A stretch of 57,609 nt of DNA from an uncultured Clostridia bacterium (GTDB lineage: Bacteria; Bacillota; Clostridia; Oscillospirales; Ruminococcaceae), in contig CANPYR010000010.1 of NCBI GenBank assembly GCA_947588805.1, positions 1 to 57,609 of the forward strand, read 5' to 3'. Below are positions 50,058 to 57,609 of this stretch, piece by piece. Within the stretch, counting starts at the first letter, position 1, and every line of letters starts with the position of its first letter. The position numbers and the translations under genes were made by a program. The notes beneath the pieces are model-generated. The model was not told the DNA's origin. It made no database searches and saw only the letters and a program-made list of their open reading frames with translations.

Positions 50058-50086
50058 ATTATACCATATATGCAAAATAATTGCAA
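50058..50086 (-). promoter_or_regulatory. Promoter of mscS
   Basis: On the minus strand: TTGCAA (50081-50086), a 17-nt spacer and TATAAT (50058-50063), with TGG before the -10. Confidence 0.85.
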
Positions 50087-50197
50087 GAGAATTTACAAAT
50101 TTTTTAGGCTTCGCAGCGCAATTATTTTGGCGCCGAGCGCCATAAAGGTCGGTTTAATTCGCGTATGCTCAAAAGCTGATCGGTCGGGAACGCTTTT

Positions 50198-50917
50198 TTA
50201 TTCGATCCTGAAAACGTTCACGTCTACTCCTCCTGCTACCGGAACCACTATCGCGCGAAGCTCCCAGTCCTGCCAATCGGCAAGAGCCTTGCTGTCTGTG
50301 ATTACGGTCGGAGTGCAGAGATCGAGCGCGGGACCGTTATTCTCAACGAACACCGAGCAGGAATTCCCGTCTACGTCCTTACCTTTTAAGAGATATCTTG
50401 CCGAGAACATAGCTCCTCCGCCGGCGGGATATTTCTGCGTATCGCAGCCCTGTCCTACGATCTCTCCGGTGAACCAGTGCCCCTCCGCGGAGCCGGTGAA
50501 GGGTATCATATTTATCGACATCTTATCGGAGCCTACCCCGTACGCCTGCATGGTCTTAACGTTCACGGTCATAAGATATTCAAGTATCACAAGCTCTTCG
50601 TTATCGCCAAGAGTCAGTCCCTCTCCTATCTCCTTAGCCTTCTCAAGAGTCTTGACAGGCGTTCCTATGCTCAGGCCGTCGTTTGAATCCGAGCCTGTGA
50701 ACGGGGAATAAAATACGTTCTTGGGCGTTTTAGAGCTTTCGGTCTTAGGCATTTCTTTATCCTCCGCTTCCGGGCTGACGGCTCCGTTATTTGCGTGAGC
50801 CGAGACGTCCCCGGGTTCTTTCTCCGAGTCCTTTGAAATAAGCTTGCTGCAAACGATTCCGAGCGCAAACGAAATCGCCGCTGCTATGATCACAATAATA
50901 AGTACAGATTTTTTCAT
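50198..50917 (-). CDS. Membrane-anchored extracellular protein of unknown function
   Basis: The 239-residue protein has an N-terminal hydrophobic segment (about 4-25) acting as an anchor, then a charged linker (about 30-65). Residues from about 68 (VFYSPFTGSDSNDGLSIGTPVKTLEKAKE) resemble the first coil of a right-handed beta-helix, the SGSDSNDGLSPxxPFKTLxKA pattern. The rest (TGEIVGQGCDTQKYPAGG, then ITDSKALADWQDWELR) looks like a compact beta sandwich related to DUF3237-type proteins, but I cannot assign it firmly. No catalytic motif is visible. Promoter evidence is weak (TATAGT at 50952). Confidence 0.6.
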   Translation of the reverse strand: MKKSVLIIVIIAAAISFALGIVCSKLISKDSEKEPGDVSAHANNGAVSPEAEDKEMPKTESSKTPKNVFYSPFTGSDSNDGLSIGTPVKTLEKAKEIGEGLTLGDNEELVILEYLMTVNVKTMQAYGVGSDKMSINMIPFTGSAEGHWFTGEIVGQGCDTQKYPAGGGAMFSARYLLKGKDVDGNSCSVFVENNGPALDLCTPTVITDSKALADWQDWELRAIVVPVAGGVDVNVFRIE

Positions 50918-50994
50918 AAAAAATCCCTCCGCTTTAATAATATTACTATTACTTATTACTATATCACATCGCGGACGGGATTTAAATGACTTTT

Positions 50995-51705
50995 TTAAAC
51001 TTGTTTATTGAGCGATTCTAATATTTTCGGAAGCCCGTCAAGGCTTGTAACTGCAAAGTCCTGACCGAAGCTGCGAATATTTCCGTCCCGGCAAATCAAA
51101 ACAGATCTGCATCCGAATCGGCGCGCAGTTTCAGGGTCCTTCTTTTCATCCCCGATAAAAATTATCTCGTCGGGCTTAAATCCGGTTTTTTCGGATATTA
51201 TCTCAAGACCTCGAGGATTAGGCTTTCTGAATCCGCAGCTTATCGAGCTTACATAAATATCAAAATAAGGAAGAAGCTCCGGGAAGTAGCTTTTATGCAT
51301 TTCATCCGGCATCCCGGAAACTACGTTCGTATAAGTTGCGATCACATAGCCGCTGTCTTTTAAAAATTTCAGAGTCGGGATAGAGTCTTCATAGATCTTC
51401 GAGCGAAGATGAAACGCCCCGAAGAACGCGGAGATTATTTTATCAAGCGAGATATCGGCATTCCAGCCTGCGGTGACTTTTGAGAAGATCTCCTCCGGGG
51501 TATAATCCTTTTCGCGGTAATTGACTCCGGGATTCAGGCTCTTCATTATTTCAGCGGATTCTTTGATCTTCGGCTCTGAAACGGGAACGCGAAGAGTCTT
51601 GACCGCTTCTCTCATCGCGGAGTCGTAGTATTCGTACCAAACGTAAGGCATATCTACATATTCCATCAGCGTACCGCCGATATCAAAAGCTGCGCAGCGA
51701 ATCAT
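50995..51705 (-). CDS. HAD-superfamily hydrolase
   Basis: The 236-residue protein has the HAD Rossmann fold: motif I AAFDIGGTLM (nucleophile Asp8), motif II near IATYTNV, motif III Lys in GFRKPN and motif IV FIGDEKKDPETARRFG. The second Asp of motif I (DxD) is Gly, so it lacks the usual general acid and may be a phosphatase of an atypical DxG type or a non-phosphatase HAD. The cap region (residues about 15-95) is helical. Substrate unknown. It has its own promoter at 51742-51770. Neighbours on the right are heptad repeats and then dpaAB in the opposite direction. Confidence 0.8.
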   Translation of the reverse strand: MIRCAAFDIGGTLMEYVDMPYVWYEYYDSAMREAVKTLRVPVSEPKIKESAEIMKSLNPGVNYREKDYTPEEIFSKVTAGWNADISLDKIISAFFGAFHLRSKIYEDSIPTLKFLKDSGYVIATYTNVVSGMPDEMHKSYFPELLPYFDIYVSSISCGFRKPNPRGLEIISEKTGFKPDEIIFIGDEKKDPETARRFGCRSVLICRDGNIRSFGQDFAVTSLDGLPKILESLNKQV

Positions 51706-51741
51706 TTTGCACCTCCGGGTATTTTTTTAAGGGGATGATTT

Positions 51742-51770
51742 ATTATATCAGTCTGCGGCCGGAATGTCAA
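51742..51770 (-). promoter_or_regulatory. Promoter of the HAD gene
   Basis: On the minus strand: TTGACA (51765-51770), a 17-nt spacer and TATAAT (51742-51747). Confidence 0.85.
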
Positions 51771-51779
51771 GCAGCAGCT

Positions 51780-51807
51780 CAGATATCAGAAGTCAGAAAT
51801 CAGAATT
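51780..51807 (+). repeat. Heptad repeat (R3)
   Basis: CAGATAT, CAGAAGT, CAGAAAT, CAGAATT: four 7-base units between the divergent HAD and dpaA genes. Confidence 0.75.
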
Positions 51808-51856
51808 CCAAGGCTTCTTCCAAAATATAGTCAGAGACAAAAAGCCCCGCAATCCC

Positions 51857-51894
51857 CTCTGACCTCTGACGTCTGACACTCTGTCCTCTAATAG
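51857..51894 (-). repeat. Heptad repeat (R3)
   Basis: On the minus strand: ATTAGAGG, ACAGAGTG, TCAGACG, TCAGAGG, TCAGAGG. It shares GCTATTAGAGGACAGAG with the copy at 18991-19023. Confidence 0.7.
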
Positions 51895-51959
51895 CATCTT
51901 CACGCTCCGCGGCATATTTTAAAGCATGGATACAAAATATTTCGTCTGGAGTGAAATAA

Positions 51960-52796
51960 ATGAAAAACACATTACTTATAATGGGCGGGGACAAGAGGAT
52001 GGAATACTGCGCAAAGGGGCTTTCAAAGGACTTTTCCGTATATACCTACGGCTTTTCCGGAAGCCGTCCCATCTGGGAGCTTAAGCAGGCCGATATACTC
52101 GTACTCCCCTATCTCTCGCTTTCGGGAGAATATCTTAACGCGCCGGAGCTGTCGCAGAAAATTCCCGCAGTCTCGGCTCTTGATATGTTAAAATACGGCG
52201 GCACGCTTTTCGGCGGCGGGCTTAACGAAGAATTTCTGAGCTACTGCGCAGAGCGCGACGCTAAGGTGTTCGACTTTTTTGCGGACGAGGATCTTACGCT
52301 CAAAAACGCAAGACTCACCGCGGAGGGCGCGCTGGAGCTGATCCTTAAAAATACCGACTCGGCGCTTTACTGTCAGAAGATACTTATCTTAGGCTTCGGC
52401 AGGGTCGCCTGCGCCTGCGCGGACGTTTTGGGAGCGCTGGGAGCGCGGATAACTGTCGCGGCAAGGTCCGAAAACGCGCGCGCTAAGGCTTTGGGACTCG
52501 GATATTCGGCGTTTGAGATTTCGGATATCCCGGGGCTTTCGGAATTTGACGCGGTGATAAACACCGTGCCTGCGAGGATCTTCGGGAGGGATAAACTTGA
52601 AAGGCTCAAAAATTGCGTATATATACTTGATCTTGCTTCAAAGCCTTACGGGATTGACGAAAAGGCCGCGGGAGAGCTTTCGCTAAGATATGAAATCGCC
52701 CCGGGGCTTCCGGGGAAAACAGCGCCGAAAACGGCGGGATATCTTATAGCGGATTCTGTCAGAGAAGCGCTGAACGGGGGCGATAAACTTGGATAA
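51960..52796 (+). CDS. dpaA: Dipicolinate synthase subunit A
   Basis: The 278-residue protein (SpoVFA/DpaA) works with DpaB to oxidise dihydrodipicolinate to dipicolinic acid in the mother cell; the product with calcium fills the spore core. The opening LLIMGGDKRMEYCAKGLS is family-typical, and the Rossmann motif GFGRVACACADVLGALGARI (about 146-165) binds NAD(P). The product acts with the flavoprotein-like DpaB. A SigK-type -10 (CATATTTTA, 51913-51921) lies about 40 bp before the ATG, but without a matching -35. It ends 8 bp inside dpaB, so the subunits are coupled. Confidence 0.93.
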   Translation: MKNTLLIMGGDKRMEYCAKGLSKDFSVYTYGFSGSRPIWELKQADILVLPYLSLSGEYLNAPELSQKIPAVSALDMLKYGGTLFGGGLNEEFLSYCAERDAKVFDFFADEDLTLKNARLTAEGALELILKNTDSALYCQKILILGFGRVACACADVLGALGARITVAARSENARAKALGLGYSAFEISDIPGLSEFDAVINTVPARIFGRDKLERLKNCVYILDLASKPYGIDEKAAGELSLRYEIAPGLPGKTAPKTAGYLIADSVREALNGGDKLG

Positions 52797-53382
52797 GCTT
52801 AAGATCGGCTATGCGTTGACAGGATCCTTCTGCACGTTCAAAGACAGCTTCGAGACTGCAAGAAGGCTTGTCGAGACGGGTCATATTCTCACGCCGATAA
52901 TGTCGTTTAACGCTTTTAATATTTCATCGCGCTTCGGGACTGCCGAAGAAAACCGGAGAATTATCGAAGAGATCTGCAAAAACGGAATTATTTCCGACAT
53001 TGAAGCCGCCGAGCCGATAGGTCCGAAAAAAATGTTCGACGTTATAATCGTCGCGCCATGCACCTCTAACACGCTTGCAAAGCTTGCTCTCGGGGTAAAC
53101 GATACTCCGGTGACGATGGCGGTAAAGAGCCATCTGAGAAACGGCGGTCCGGTCCTTATCGCGGTATCTACAAACGACGCGCTTTCGGCTTCGGCGAAAA
53201 ACATAGGGGCGCTTGAGAATACCAAAAATTACTATTTTATACCCTATCGGCAGGACGATCCGAAGAAAAAGCCTATGTCGATGGTCGCGGACTTTTCGCT
53301 TACCGAAGCCGCTCTTGAGGCGGCGATGGAGCACAGGCAGCTTACCCCGGTCGTTACTGCGCCGAAAGCTTTTAGAGGATAG
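52789..53382 (+). CDS. dpaB: Dipicolinate synthase subunit B
   Basis: The 197-residue flavoprotein-type subunit (SpoVFB/DpaB) belongs to the same fold as the Dfp/UbiX group. KIGYALTGSFCTFKDSFE and VAPCTSNTLAKLALGVNDTPVTMA (nucleotide-binding loop and APCT region) are diagnostic. It starts at TTG 52789 with GGGGG about 8 nt upstream. Together with dpaA it completes dipicolinate synthesis in spore formation. No terminator is seen; an R3-like run follows. Confidence 0.92.
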   Translation: MDKLKIGYALTGSFCTFKDSFETARRLVETGHILTPIMSFNAFNISSRFGTAEENRRIIEEICKNGIISDIEAAEPIGPKKMFDVIIVAPCTSNTLAKLALGVNDTPVTMAVKSHLRNGGPVLIAVSTNDALSASAKNIGALENTKNYYFIPYRQDDPKKKPMSMVADFSLTEAALEAAMEHRQLTPVVTAPKAFRG

Positions 53383-53383
53383 A

Positions 53384-53413
53384 AAGTCAGATGATTAGAG
53401 GATAGAATGCCGG
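53384..53413 (+). repeat. Short TCAGA/TTAGAGGATAGA run (R3-related)
   Basis: AAAGTCAGATGATTAGAGGATAGAA-like: degenerate heptads immediately after dpaB. Confidence 0.45.
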
Positions 53414-53437
53414 AGAGCTGAAATTATGACCTCAGTC

Positions 53438-54811
53438 TTATCTATCCTCTGTCTGCTTACTCGCCGCTTCGTTTAATCTTTCTAACTCTCTGAAAATATC
53501 TCCTTTGCGAGTCTCGCTCGCGCGGAGCCACATGTTCATCATGTACGCCGAAAATTCGCCTGTGATCGCGTCCACGAAAAATTCCTCGTCAAGCTCCGGC
53601 TCTAAGGAAGAATATCCCTCTTTTTTAAATACCCAGTAGGGACAGAGTTCAAATTCGCAGCAGTTAAGAAGCTTCTGCTCATCGTAGTGATAATCGCCGT
53701 CCGAACTCGCGTAGGGATAACCCTTGCAGCGGATCTCGTAAGTCAGCTCTGCTGCGTATCCCCTGCCGAAATCCTCCGGAAGAGCTTCCGAAAGTATCTC
53801 GGCGGCTTTTGACAGAGTTATAAGCTCGGTATCGGATTCGGGTTCCTGCTCCGAAAAGGAAATGTCTCTTGTAAAATTTGTAAAGGTTTCTTTTTCCGGG
53901 CACCAGGAGCTTAGGCCGCAGCCGAAGATGAAAGGCTCTCCTGCGGCGAGCGCTGCGCGGTCGTATATCAGATATTTATTCATATCGATATATCTTCCTT
54001 TTTCATCCGTCTTTTCAAGCTCGAAATAATATCCGTACGTCCCGTCCTCAAGATCGACTACCGTGAGCCTTTTAACACGGTAGCGGCAGGGTTCGGGATC
54101 TGACGGCGCGGCGTAGTCGTTCCAGAAATCTTCAACAAATTCTATCGCTTCAAGGGCGTTCCACTCCTCTCCGTCGGACGTCGCATAGCTAAGATCCGCG
54201 GCGGGTCTCACTATATCTAAATCATAGATTTCCTTTATCTCATACTCTCCCGGGGAATAGGCGTGCGGGTTTGACAAATATCCCGTTGCGGAGCCGCGAA
54301 GATGGCCTGTAGAGTGCATTATCGCGAGCATATTGCTATCGCTTTCGTCCGGGACAAAGATCTTACAATAGGTCCGCGCGACGTTATCTTCATCATCTGG
54401 TGCGCCGAGATATTTTTCGGTATAAAGATTCCCGTCGCTTGTATCAAACCTGTCTCCGAAAAGAGCCGCTGCGAAGGCTTCAAGGTCATAGTCCGGGGAG
54501 ATTCCGAGCTTTATCGGGATAATCGGCATAGAATCCGCGTTCGGGACTCTTGCTCGGAGGATCTTCACGTTTGGAAGTATGATCTCGGGAGCAGCTTCAA
54601 GCTCAGCACGTATTTCCGAAAGATCGGCGCTGTCGGATGAGTCAAGCTCGGGAAGAGGTTCCGGCGGCGGGGCGGTCCATGCTTCGGGGGAAGCGTCGGA
54701 TGTGTAAGGGACTGCGGGGAAGGTGGTTTTGGGAATCCGGGCGGCTTGCGGCGCGCAGGAGGTTAAGAAGATGGCGGTTAAAAGGAGTGGGATTATTCGG
54801 GGGTGTTTCAT
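53438..54811 (-). CDS. Large lipoprotein of unknown function
   Basis: The 457-residue protein begins at ATG 54811 with a lipoprotein signal (MKHPRIIPLLLTAIFLTSCAPQ; lipid Cys near residue 19), a Pro-rich linker (about 25-55) and a body of about 390 residues rich in Asp, Glu, Tyr and Ser. Patterns such as YGYYFELEKTDEKGRYIDMN and FVDAITGEFSAYMMNMW suggest beta-rich and PepSY-like segments, as in wall-associated lipoproteins. The C-terminal NEAASKQTEDR is hydrophilic. I could not name a family. The longer frame to 55096 would start inside an R1 repeat and is not used. It resembles in composition, not clearly in sequence, the giant ECF partner. Confidence 0.7.
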   Translation of the reverse strand: MKHPRIIPLLLTAIFLTSCAPQAARIPKTTFPAVPYTSDASPEAWTAPPPEPLPELDSSDSADLSEIRAELEAAPEIILPNVKILRARVPNADSMPIIPIKLGISPDYDLEAFAAALFGDRFDTSDGNLYTEKYLGAPDDEDNVARTYCKIFVPDESDSNMLAIMHSTGHLRGSATGYLSNPHAYSPGEYEIKEIYDLDIVRPAADLSYATSDGEEWNALEAIEFVEDFWNDYAAPSDPEPCRYRVKRLTVVDLEDGTYGYYFELEKTDEKGRYIDMNKYLIYDRAALAAGEPFIFGCGLSSWCPEKETFTNFTRDISFSEQEPESDTELITLSKAAEILSEALPEDFGRGYAAELTYEIRCKGYPYASSDGDYHYDEQKLLNCCEFELCPYWVFKKEGYSSLEPELDEEFFVDAITGEFSAYMMNMWLRASETRKGDIFRELERLNEAASKQTEDR

Positions 54812-54849
54812 ATTTATCAGGACCTTTCTTTTGGAGGATCGGTGGGGGA

Positions 54850-55015
54850 GCGGCGGGATGAGCGGGAGTGGGCGGGATAACATTGCCGGTTTTGTTCCCG
54901 TTCGACCGCCCTCAGCAAACAGTATAGCTTCGGGCGTCTCACGGACAAAACTCGGCAAGTTTGGCGGGCGCAGTTTGTAGAGATTCATCAGAGAAGTAGC
55001 GAATCCCGCCGCCGC
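54850..55015 (+). repeat. R1 repeat, copy D, long form
   Basis: Left arm region GAGCGGCGGGATGAGCGGGAGTGGGCGG and right arm AAGTAGCGAATCCCGCCGCCGC match copy A, but about 100 bases are inserted between them (starting ATAACATTGCCGGTTTTGTTCC). ATGCGCGCCC-like GTGCGCGCCC follows. The inserted part recurs in copy F. Confidence 0.8.
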
Positions 55016-55277
55016 GTGCGCGCCCATCTTAATAGCGAAGTGAAAGATAGAAGCAGTAGCCGTAGGTTTAGTCGGCGCTGCTTTTCCATCATGCAAAGCG
55101 AAAAATAGAAATATAACGCTTTGACCTCGCCCTGGTATTCTGCGCTAAATGAAAACCAGCGGCGGAATCCATCCAACATATGCTCTTTATCCCCTGCCGC
55201 TCTCCCCTTCTAATCGCGCCCGAACATTACGTCCGGGCGCAAAAGCTATGAGCGTTTTGAGGAAGGCTTCTTACTTC
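55016..55277. other. Non-coding flank of copy D
   Basis: Together with R1 copy D and a short leader, this forms about 466 bp without a gene. The flank after the repeat resembles the sequence flanking other R1 copies (AGCGAAGTGAAA, AAATGAAAACCAGCGG). Nothing else is recognised. Confidence 0.55.
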
Positions 55278-56294
55278 TTAAAAATCAAACTCCAGTTCTC
55301 TCAGCGTGATCTTATCTATAGTCTCAATGTCTATAGGCTCGTTGAAGCCGTAATACCTATATTCGCGGTTGTTTTCAAAATCGACCCAGCCGCCCTCGGA
55401 AGCAAAGATCCCGTATACCGTGCTGTAGTCCATTCCGTCGCCTATCACCGTTCCGTCCTTGAGATAGAATTGCATATAGTTGAGCCCGATTTCTTTTGAA
55501 GCTCTCGTCGTCTTAGGATCGCCGTACTTTTCATCCCACTGCTGATGATCGCAGGAGAGAAGTATTCCGAGCGGTGTGATCTCAGCTTTGAACTCTATTC
55601 CGTTCATAAACGACGTGTTAAGAGCCTGAGTCGGCGGGATTACAGATACCTCGGATTTATTCAGAGTCATATCTATCTCGCACTCTTTAAGCACCGTGAA
55701 GGACGCGTGGTTTTCATCCCAGTATCCTAAATTCCTAAGCGTGAAGCTCATTACCTCCGGGATTTCCGGCGCTCCTCCTTCATATATCATCACGGTCAGA
55801 ATGTTTTCGTCCAGCGAAACGTCTCTGATCCCCGCGGTGGTGCCGCTGAGATTTGAACGGCTCTTTCTGTGATCAAAAGTAAGACTCGCTCCCTCCGGAA
55901 GAGCCGCCAGAACCTCGTCCTCTACTGCGTATTCGACCATAGCGTAAACGAAATGATCGGAACAGGTCGCGGCGGCGAACGACGCGGTACCGGTAAGGGG
56001 ATGCGTTCCGCTTTCAAGGTCCGTCGCGTAGTCGAGCGGGTTTAATATCGCGGGAAGGCGGTCGTATTCGCTGAACATTCCCCTCTCGTTAGAGAAGAAG
56101 CCCGCGATCTTATCCATAGCCCCGAGTCCTGCCGCTGCTGCGACGGAGGTGCTAAGAATTACCGCAGCGCAGGCGGCGACTGCTATTATCCTTCCGGGAT
56201 TATGAACTTTTTTCTCTTTTCTTTCTCTATCGGCTTCGGCAAGATATCTGTCGTCTATATCCTCCATAGCTTCAAAAACGCGGTATTTATTCAT
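55278..56294 (-). CDS. Membrane-anchored anti-sigma-like protein
   Basis: The 338-residue protein begins at ATG 56294 (MNKYRVFEAMEDIDDRYLAEADR; an AAGGAG site lies upstream) with a cytosolic stretch, one membrane helix (about residues 41-60, RIIAVAACAAVILSTSVAAAA) and an extracellular part of about 275 residues. The N-terminal motif DDRYLAEAD is typical of clostridial ECF-associated anti-sigma proteins (DUF4179-like family). It follows the second ECF sigma gene by 34 bp. It presumably binds and restrains that sigma factor; the signal is unknown. Confidence 0.8.
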   Translation of the reverse strand: MNKYRVFEAMEDIDDRYLAEADRERKEKKVHNPGRIIAVAACAAVILSTSVAAAAGLGAMDKIAGFFSNERGMFSEYDRLPAILNPLDYATDLESGTHPLTGTASFAAATCSDHFVYAMVEYAVEDEVLAALPEGASLTFDHRKSRSNLSGTTAGIRDVSLDENILTVMIYEGGAPEIPEVMSFTLRNLGYWDENHASFTVLKECEIDMTLNKSEVSVIPPTQALNTSFMNGIEFKAEITPLGILLSCDHQQWDEKYGDPKTTRASKEIGLNYMQFYLKDGTVIGDGMDYSTVYGIFASEGGWVDFENNREYRYYGFNEPIDIETIDKITLRELEFDF

Positions 56295-56328
56295 AATTCT
56301 ACACTCCTTTTGCAATAATTTGTAATAA

Positions 56329-56889
56329 TCAGTAAAACAGGTTGCGTCTCATAAGATAATCCTTAAGCTCGCTTCTTAACCTGCAAAGAACGGTTTTTAC
56401 ATTGGTCTCGGAAAAGCCTGTGTATTTTGCTATATCGGAAATTTTATCCGCATAGAAATATCTCATCACAAAAATTTTCCTATGTTCCCTTTTAACCGTG
56501 CCGAGCCATTTATTCAGCGCGTCTGCAAGGATCTTAAGATCAAGCTCTTCTTCGGGATTTCCGAAATCCGAGACCGCTTCAAAAAACTCGTCCGCGGAAA
56601 TATCGAGCTCGGGATTACCCCTCTTGCCGCCGCTTTTTTTGCGAAGAATATCTATCGCGCTGCGGCGGGTAAGCTTCGCAAGATAGCTTTTAAGATCCGA
56701 CGGCGAATTCGGCGGTATCGCGTTCCAGACGCTCAGCAAAACGTCGTCGAGCGCTTCTTCCGAGTCAAGAGTATCTCCGACTATATTATAGGCGATTTTA
56801 AGAAGATATCTTCCGTACTTTTCTTTAAGCGCGCCTATCGCCTTCTCGTCGCGCTTAAATAAAAGTTCAATTATCTTTCCGTCCTGCAT
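56329..56889 (-). CDS. ECF-type RNA polymerase sigma factor
   Basis: The 186-residue protein has region 2 (KIIELLFKRDEKAIGALKEKYGRYLLKIAYNIVGDTLDSEEALDDVLLSVWN) and region 4 (FYADKISDIAKYTGFSETNVKTVLCRLRSELKDYL). It resembles the ECF factor at 48211 in its opening and architecture (QD..IELLF/KRDE versus DLFWQRDE), so the two pairs may come from duplication. The next gene is its membrane partner. A TGTAAC-N16-CGT element lies upstream. Confidence 0.88.
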   Translation of the reverse strand: MQDGKIIELLFKRDEKAIGALKEKYGRYLLKIAYNIVGDTLDSEEALDDVLLSVWNAIPPNSPSDLKSYLAKLTRRSAIDILRKKSGGKRGNPELDISADEFFEAVSDFGNPEEELDLKILADALNKWLGTVKREHRKIFVMRYFYADKISDIAKYTGFSETNVKTVLCRLRSELKDYLMRRNLFY

Positions 56890-56949
56890 TCTACACCACC
56901 TTTATTAAAACAGCGCTCAGGCTGTATTTTAGGACGTCCACTTAATAAC

Positions 56950-56974
56950 ACGCAGAAAATCTGAAAAGGTTACA
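56950..56974 (-). promoter_or_regulatory. Candidate ECF autoregulatory promoter
   Basis: On the minus strand TGTAAC (56969-56974), 16 nt and CGT (56950-56952), about 60 nt before the ECF gene. It resembles SigM/SigX-type -35 elements. Confidence 0.55.
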
Positions 56975-56989
56975 ATGAAATTTGCGGGG

Positions 56990-57074
56990 GCGGCGGCGGG
57001 ATTTGCGGGGATGGGAGGGTGGGCGGGCGCAGTCGGTAATAATTCAGCAGTAAAGTAGCAAATCCCGCCGCCGC
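56990..57074 (+). repeat. R1 repeat, copy E, with G-quadruplex motif
   Basis: Arms GCGGCGGCGGGAT and ATCCCGCCGCCGC; GGGAGGGTGGGCGGG (57013-57027) has one-base loops; the core GCAGTCGGTAATAATTCAGCAG follows, as in copies B and C. Confidence 0.85.
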
Positions 57075-57244
57075 GATTCGTTGTTGGTATTCACGCGGTA
57101 ATAGTTGGGAGTATGGAGCTGTAGGCTTTGACAGCTCAGGTTTTCTCCTGCATGAAATGAAAATCAGCGGAAGAAAGCTGATGCTTTATCTGTCATGCAG
57201 TATGAAAAAGAAGTGAAAAGCATGGGCTCAGCGGTTCAGACGTT

Positions 57245-57298
57245 CGGGAACAAAACCGGCAATGTTTTCCCGCCCTTCCCCGCTCATCTCGCCGCCGC
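57245..57298 (-). repeat. R1 repeat, copy F, partial long form
   Basis: On the minus strand GCGGCGGCGAGATGAGCGGG, then GGGCGGGAAAACATTGCCGG and TTTTGTTCCCG, matching the left half of copy D including its inserted part. The right half is missing. Confidence 0.7.
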
Positions 57299-57361
57299 GG
57301 ATGGCTTTCTGCTTCTGAATATCATTTCGCTCTATCGACCGAGCTGAGTAAAATCCTTTTT

Positions 57362-57609
57362 TTGACGTCGTAGGGACGACGTCAAAAAAAGGGTGGGGAG
57401 ACGCCCGGAGAGTGTCTCCCCACGCAAAAACAGTCCGCAGGACTGTTGTTTTTGCTCCCCTTCCTGCACTCGCTTCGCTGTGGGGGTGTTTCGCGGCCTG
57501 CGGGCGCGACCAAAGGTCGTTGCGATTAAAATTCTTTGAAAGGCTCCTGTGGAGCCTTGAAAAGCAAGTTTTAACGCTACGATTCCAAGGGTCGTTGCGA
57601 TTAAAACTC
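57362..57609 (+). repeat. R2 modular hairpin element, copy 3
   Basis: Stems in order: TTGACGTCGT/ACGACGTCAA (57362-57382), GGGGAGAC/GTCTCCCC (57395-57421), ACAGTC/GACTGT near 57430, TCGCGGCCTGCGGGCGCGA near 57490, AAGGCTCCTGTGGAGCCTT near 57540. It runs off the right edge. The first stem differs from the GACAGC stem of the other two copies. Confidence 0.8.

Larger units (their letters stand above)
56975..57609. other. Non-coding right end, mostly repeats
   Basis: It holds R1 copies E and F and R2 copy 3, which runs off the window. Between them (57080-57240) there is unassigned sequence resembling flanks of other R1 copies. No gene is supportable. Confidence 0.65.

Noticed and set aside
54812..55096. 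Extended N-terminus of the lipoprotein
   Set aside because: It would be translated from R1 copy D; the lipoprotein signal at 54811 is a far better start.
1..57609. Prophage or integrated element
   Set aside because: No integrase, transposase, terminase or structural genes; the two tRNA-Gln genes show no partial duplicate that would mark an attachment site.

Overview
The window looks like a chromosomal segment of a low-to-mid GC, endospore-forming member of the Clostridia, most likely an Oscillospiraceae/Ruminococcaceae-type gut or anaerobic bacterium. The taxonomic call is inference. It rests on Firmicutes gene orders (darA-holB-ricT; ylxM-ffh-rpsP-khpA-rimM-trmD; mreBCD-PBP2; ftsEX-M23-S41), sporulation genes (gpr, dpaA-dpaB), a Trp-specific T-box before the trp operon, HPr with both His15 and Ser46, and a C-terminal dockerin on a very large secreted protein. 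No prophage, transposase or CRISPR array is visible.

Layout. 1-880 is non-coding, with a leftward promoter and dense hairpins. 894-1504 holds a small two-gene unit with a sigma region-4-like protein. 1689-3988 is darA-holB-ricT, followed by a DUF3737-like protein and a MalY/PatB aminotransferase (to 6133). 6257-11002 (minus) encodes a 1581-residue secreted, Cys-ribbon-repeat, dockerin-bearing protein. 11570-15873 is a c-di-GMP module: EAL, REC-HD-GYP, HPt and GGDEF. 16314-21446 is the rod-shape cluster mreB-mreC-mreD-PBP2 plus an MGMT-like gene. 21967-28489 (minus) is trpEGDCFBA behind a Trp T-box. 29106-30808 holds acpP, gpr and rpsT. 30927-36390 holds a lipoprotein, a RadC-like protein, and ftsE-ftsX-M23-S41. 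A PucR/CdaR-type regulator and HPr follow. 38421-43074 (minus) is ylxM-ffh-rpsP-khpA // rimM-trmD, interrupted by about 0.7 kb of repeats. 43325-48768 (minus) is an ECF sigma factor with a 1629-residue membrane-anchored partner. Two tRNA-Gln genes, an MscS channel, a membrane-anchored protein and a HAD hydrolase follow. 51960-53382 is dpaAB. The right end has a lipoprotein and a second ECF/anti-sigma-like pair.

How genes work together. The c-di-GMP genes could make, sense and degrade the second messenger. MreBCD/PBP2 and FtsEX with the M23 protein act on wall growth and cell separation. DarA reads c-di-AMP. The two ECF pairs each have a candidate self-recognised promoter (GAAAC or TGTAAC, 16-17 nt, CGT). 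DpaAB makes the spore dipicolinate, and Gpr degrades the small spore proteins at germination.

Most unusual content. The intergenic DNA carries three repeat classes: (R1) a palindrome-flanked element of about 85 bp, several copies of which contain a perfect G-quadruplex motif with one-base loops; (R2) a modular string of hairpins of about 250 bp; and (R3) heptanucleotide repeats (CAGAANT)4 just after stop codons. The 1629-residue ECF partner, the 1581-residue dockerin protein and an S41 protein that has lost its catalytic Ser and Lys are the most notable protein-level observations.
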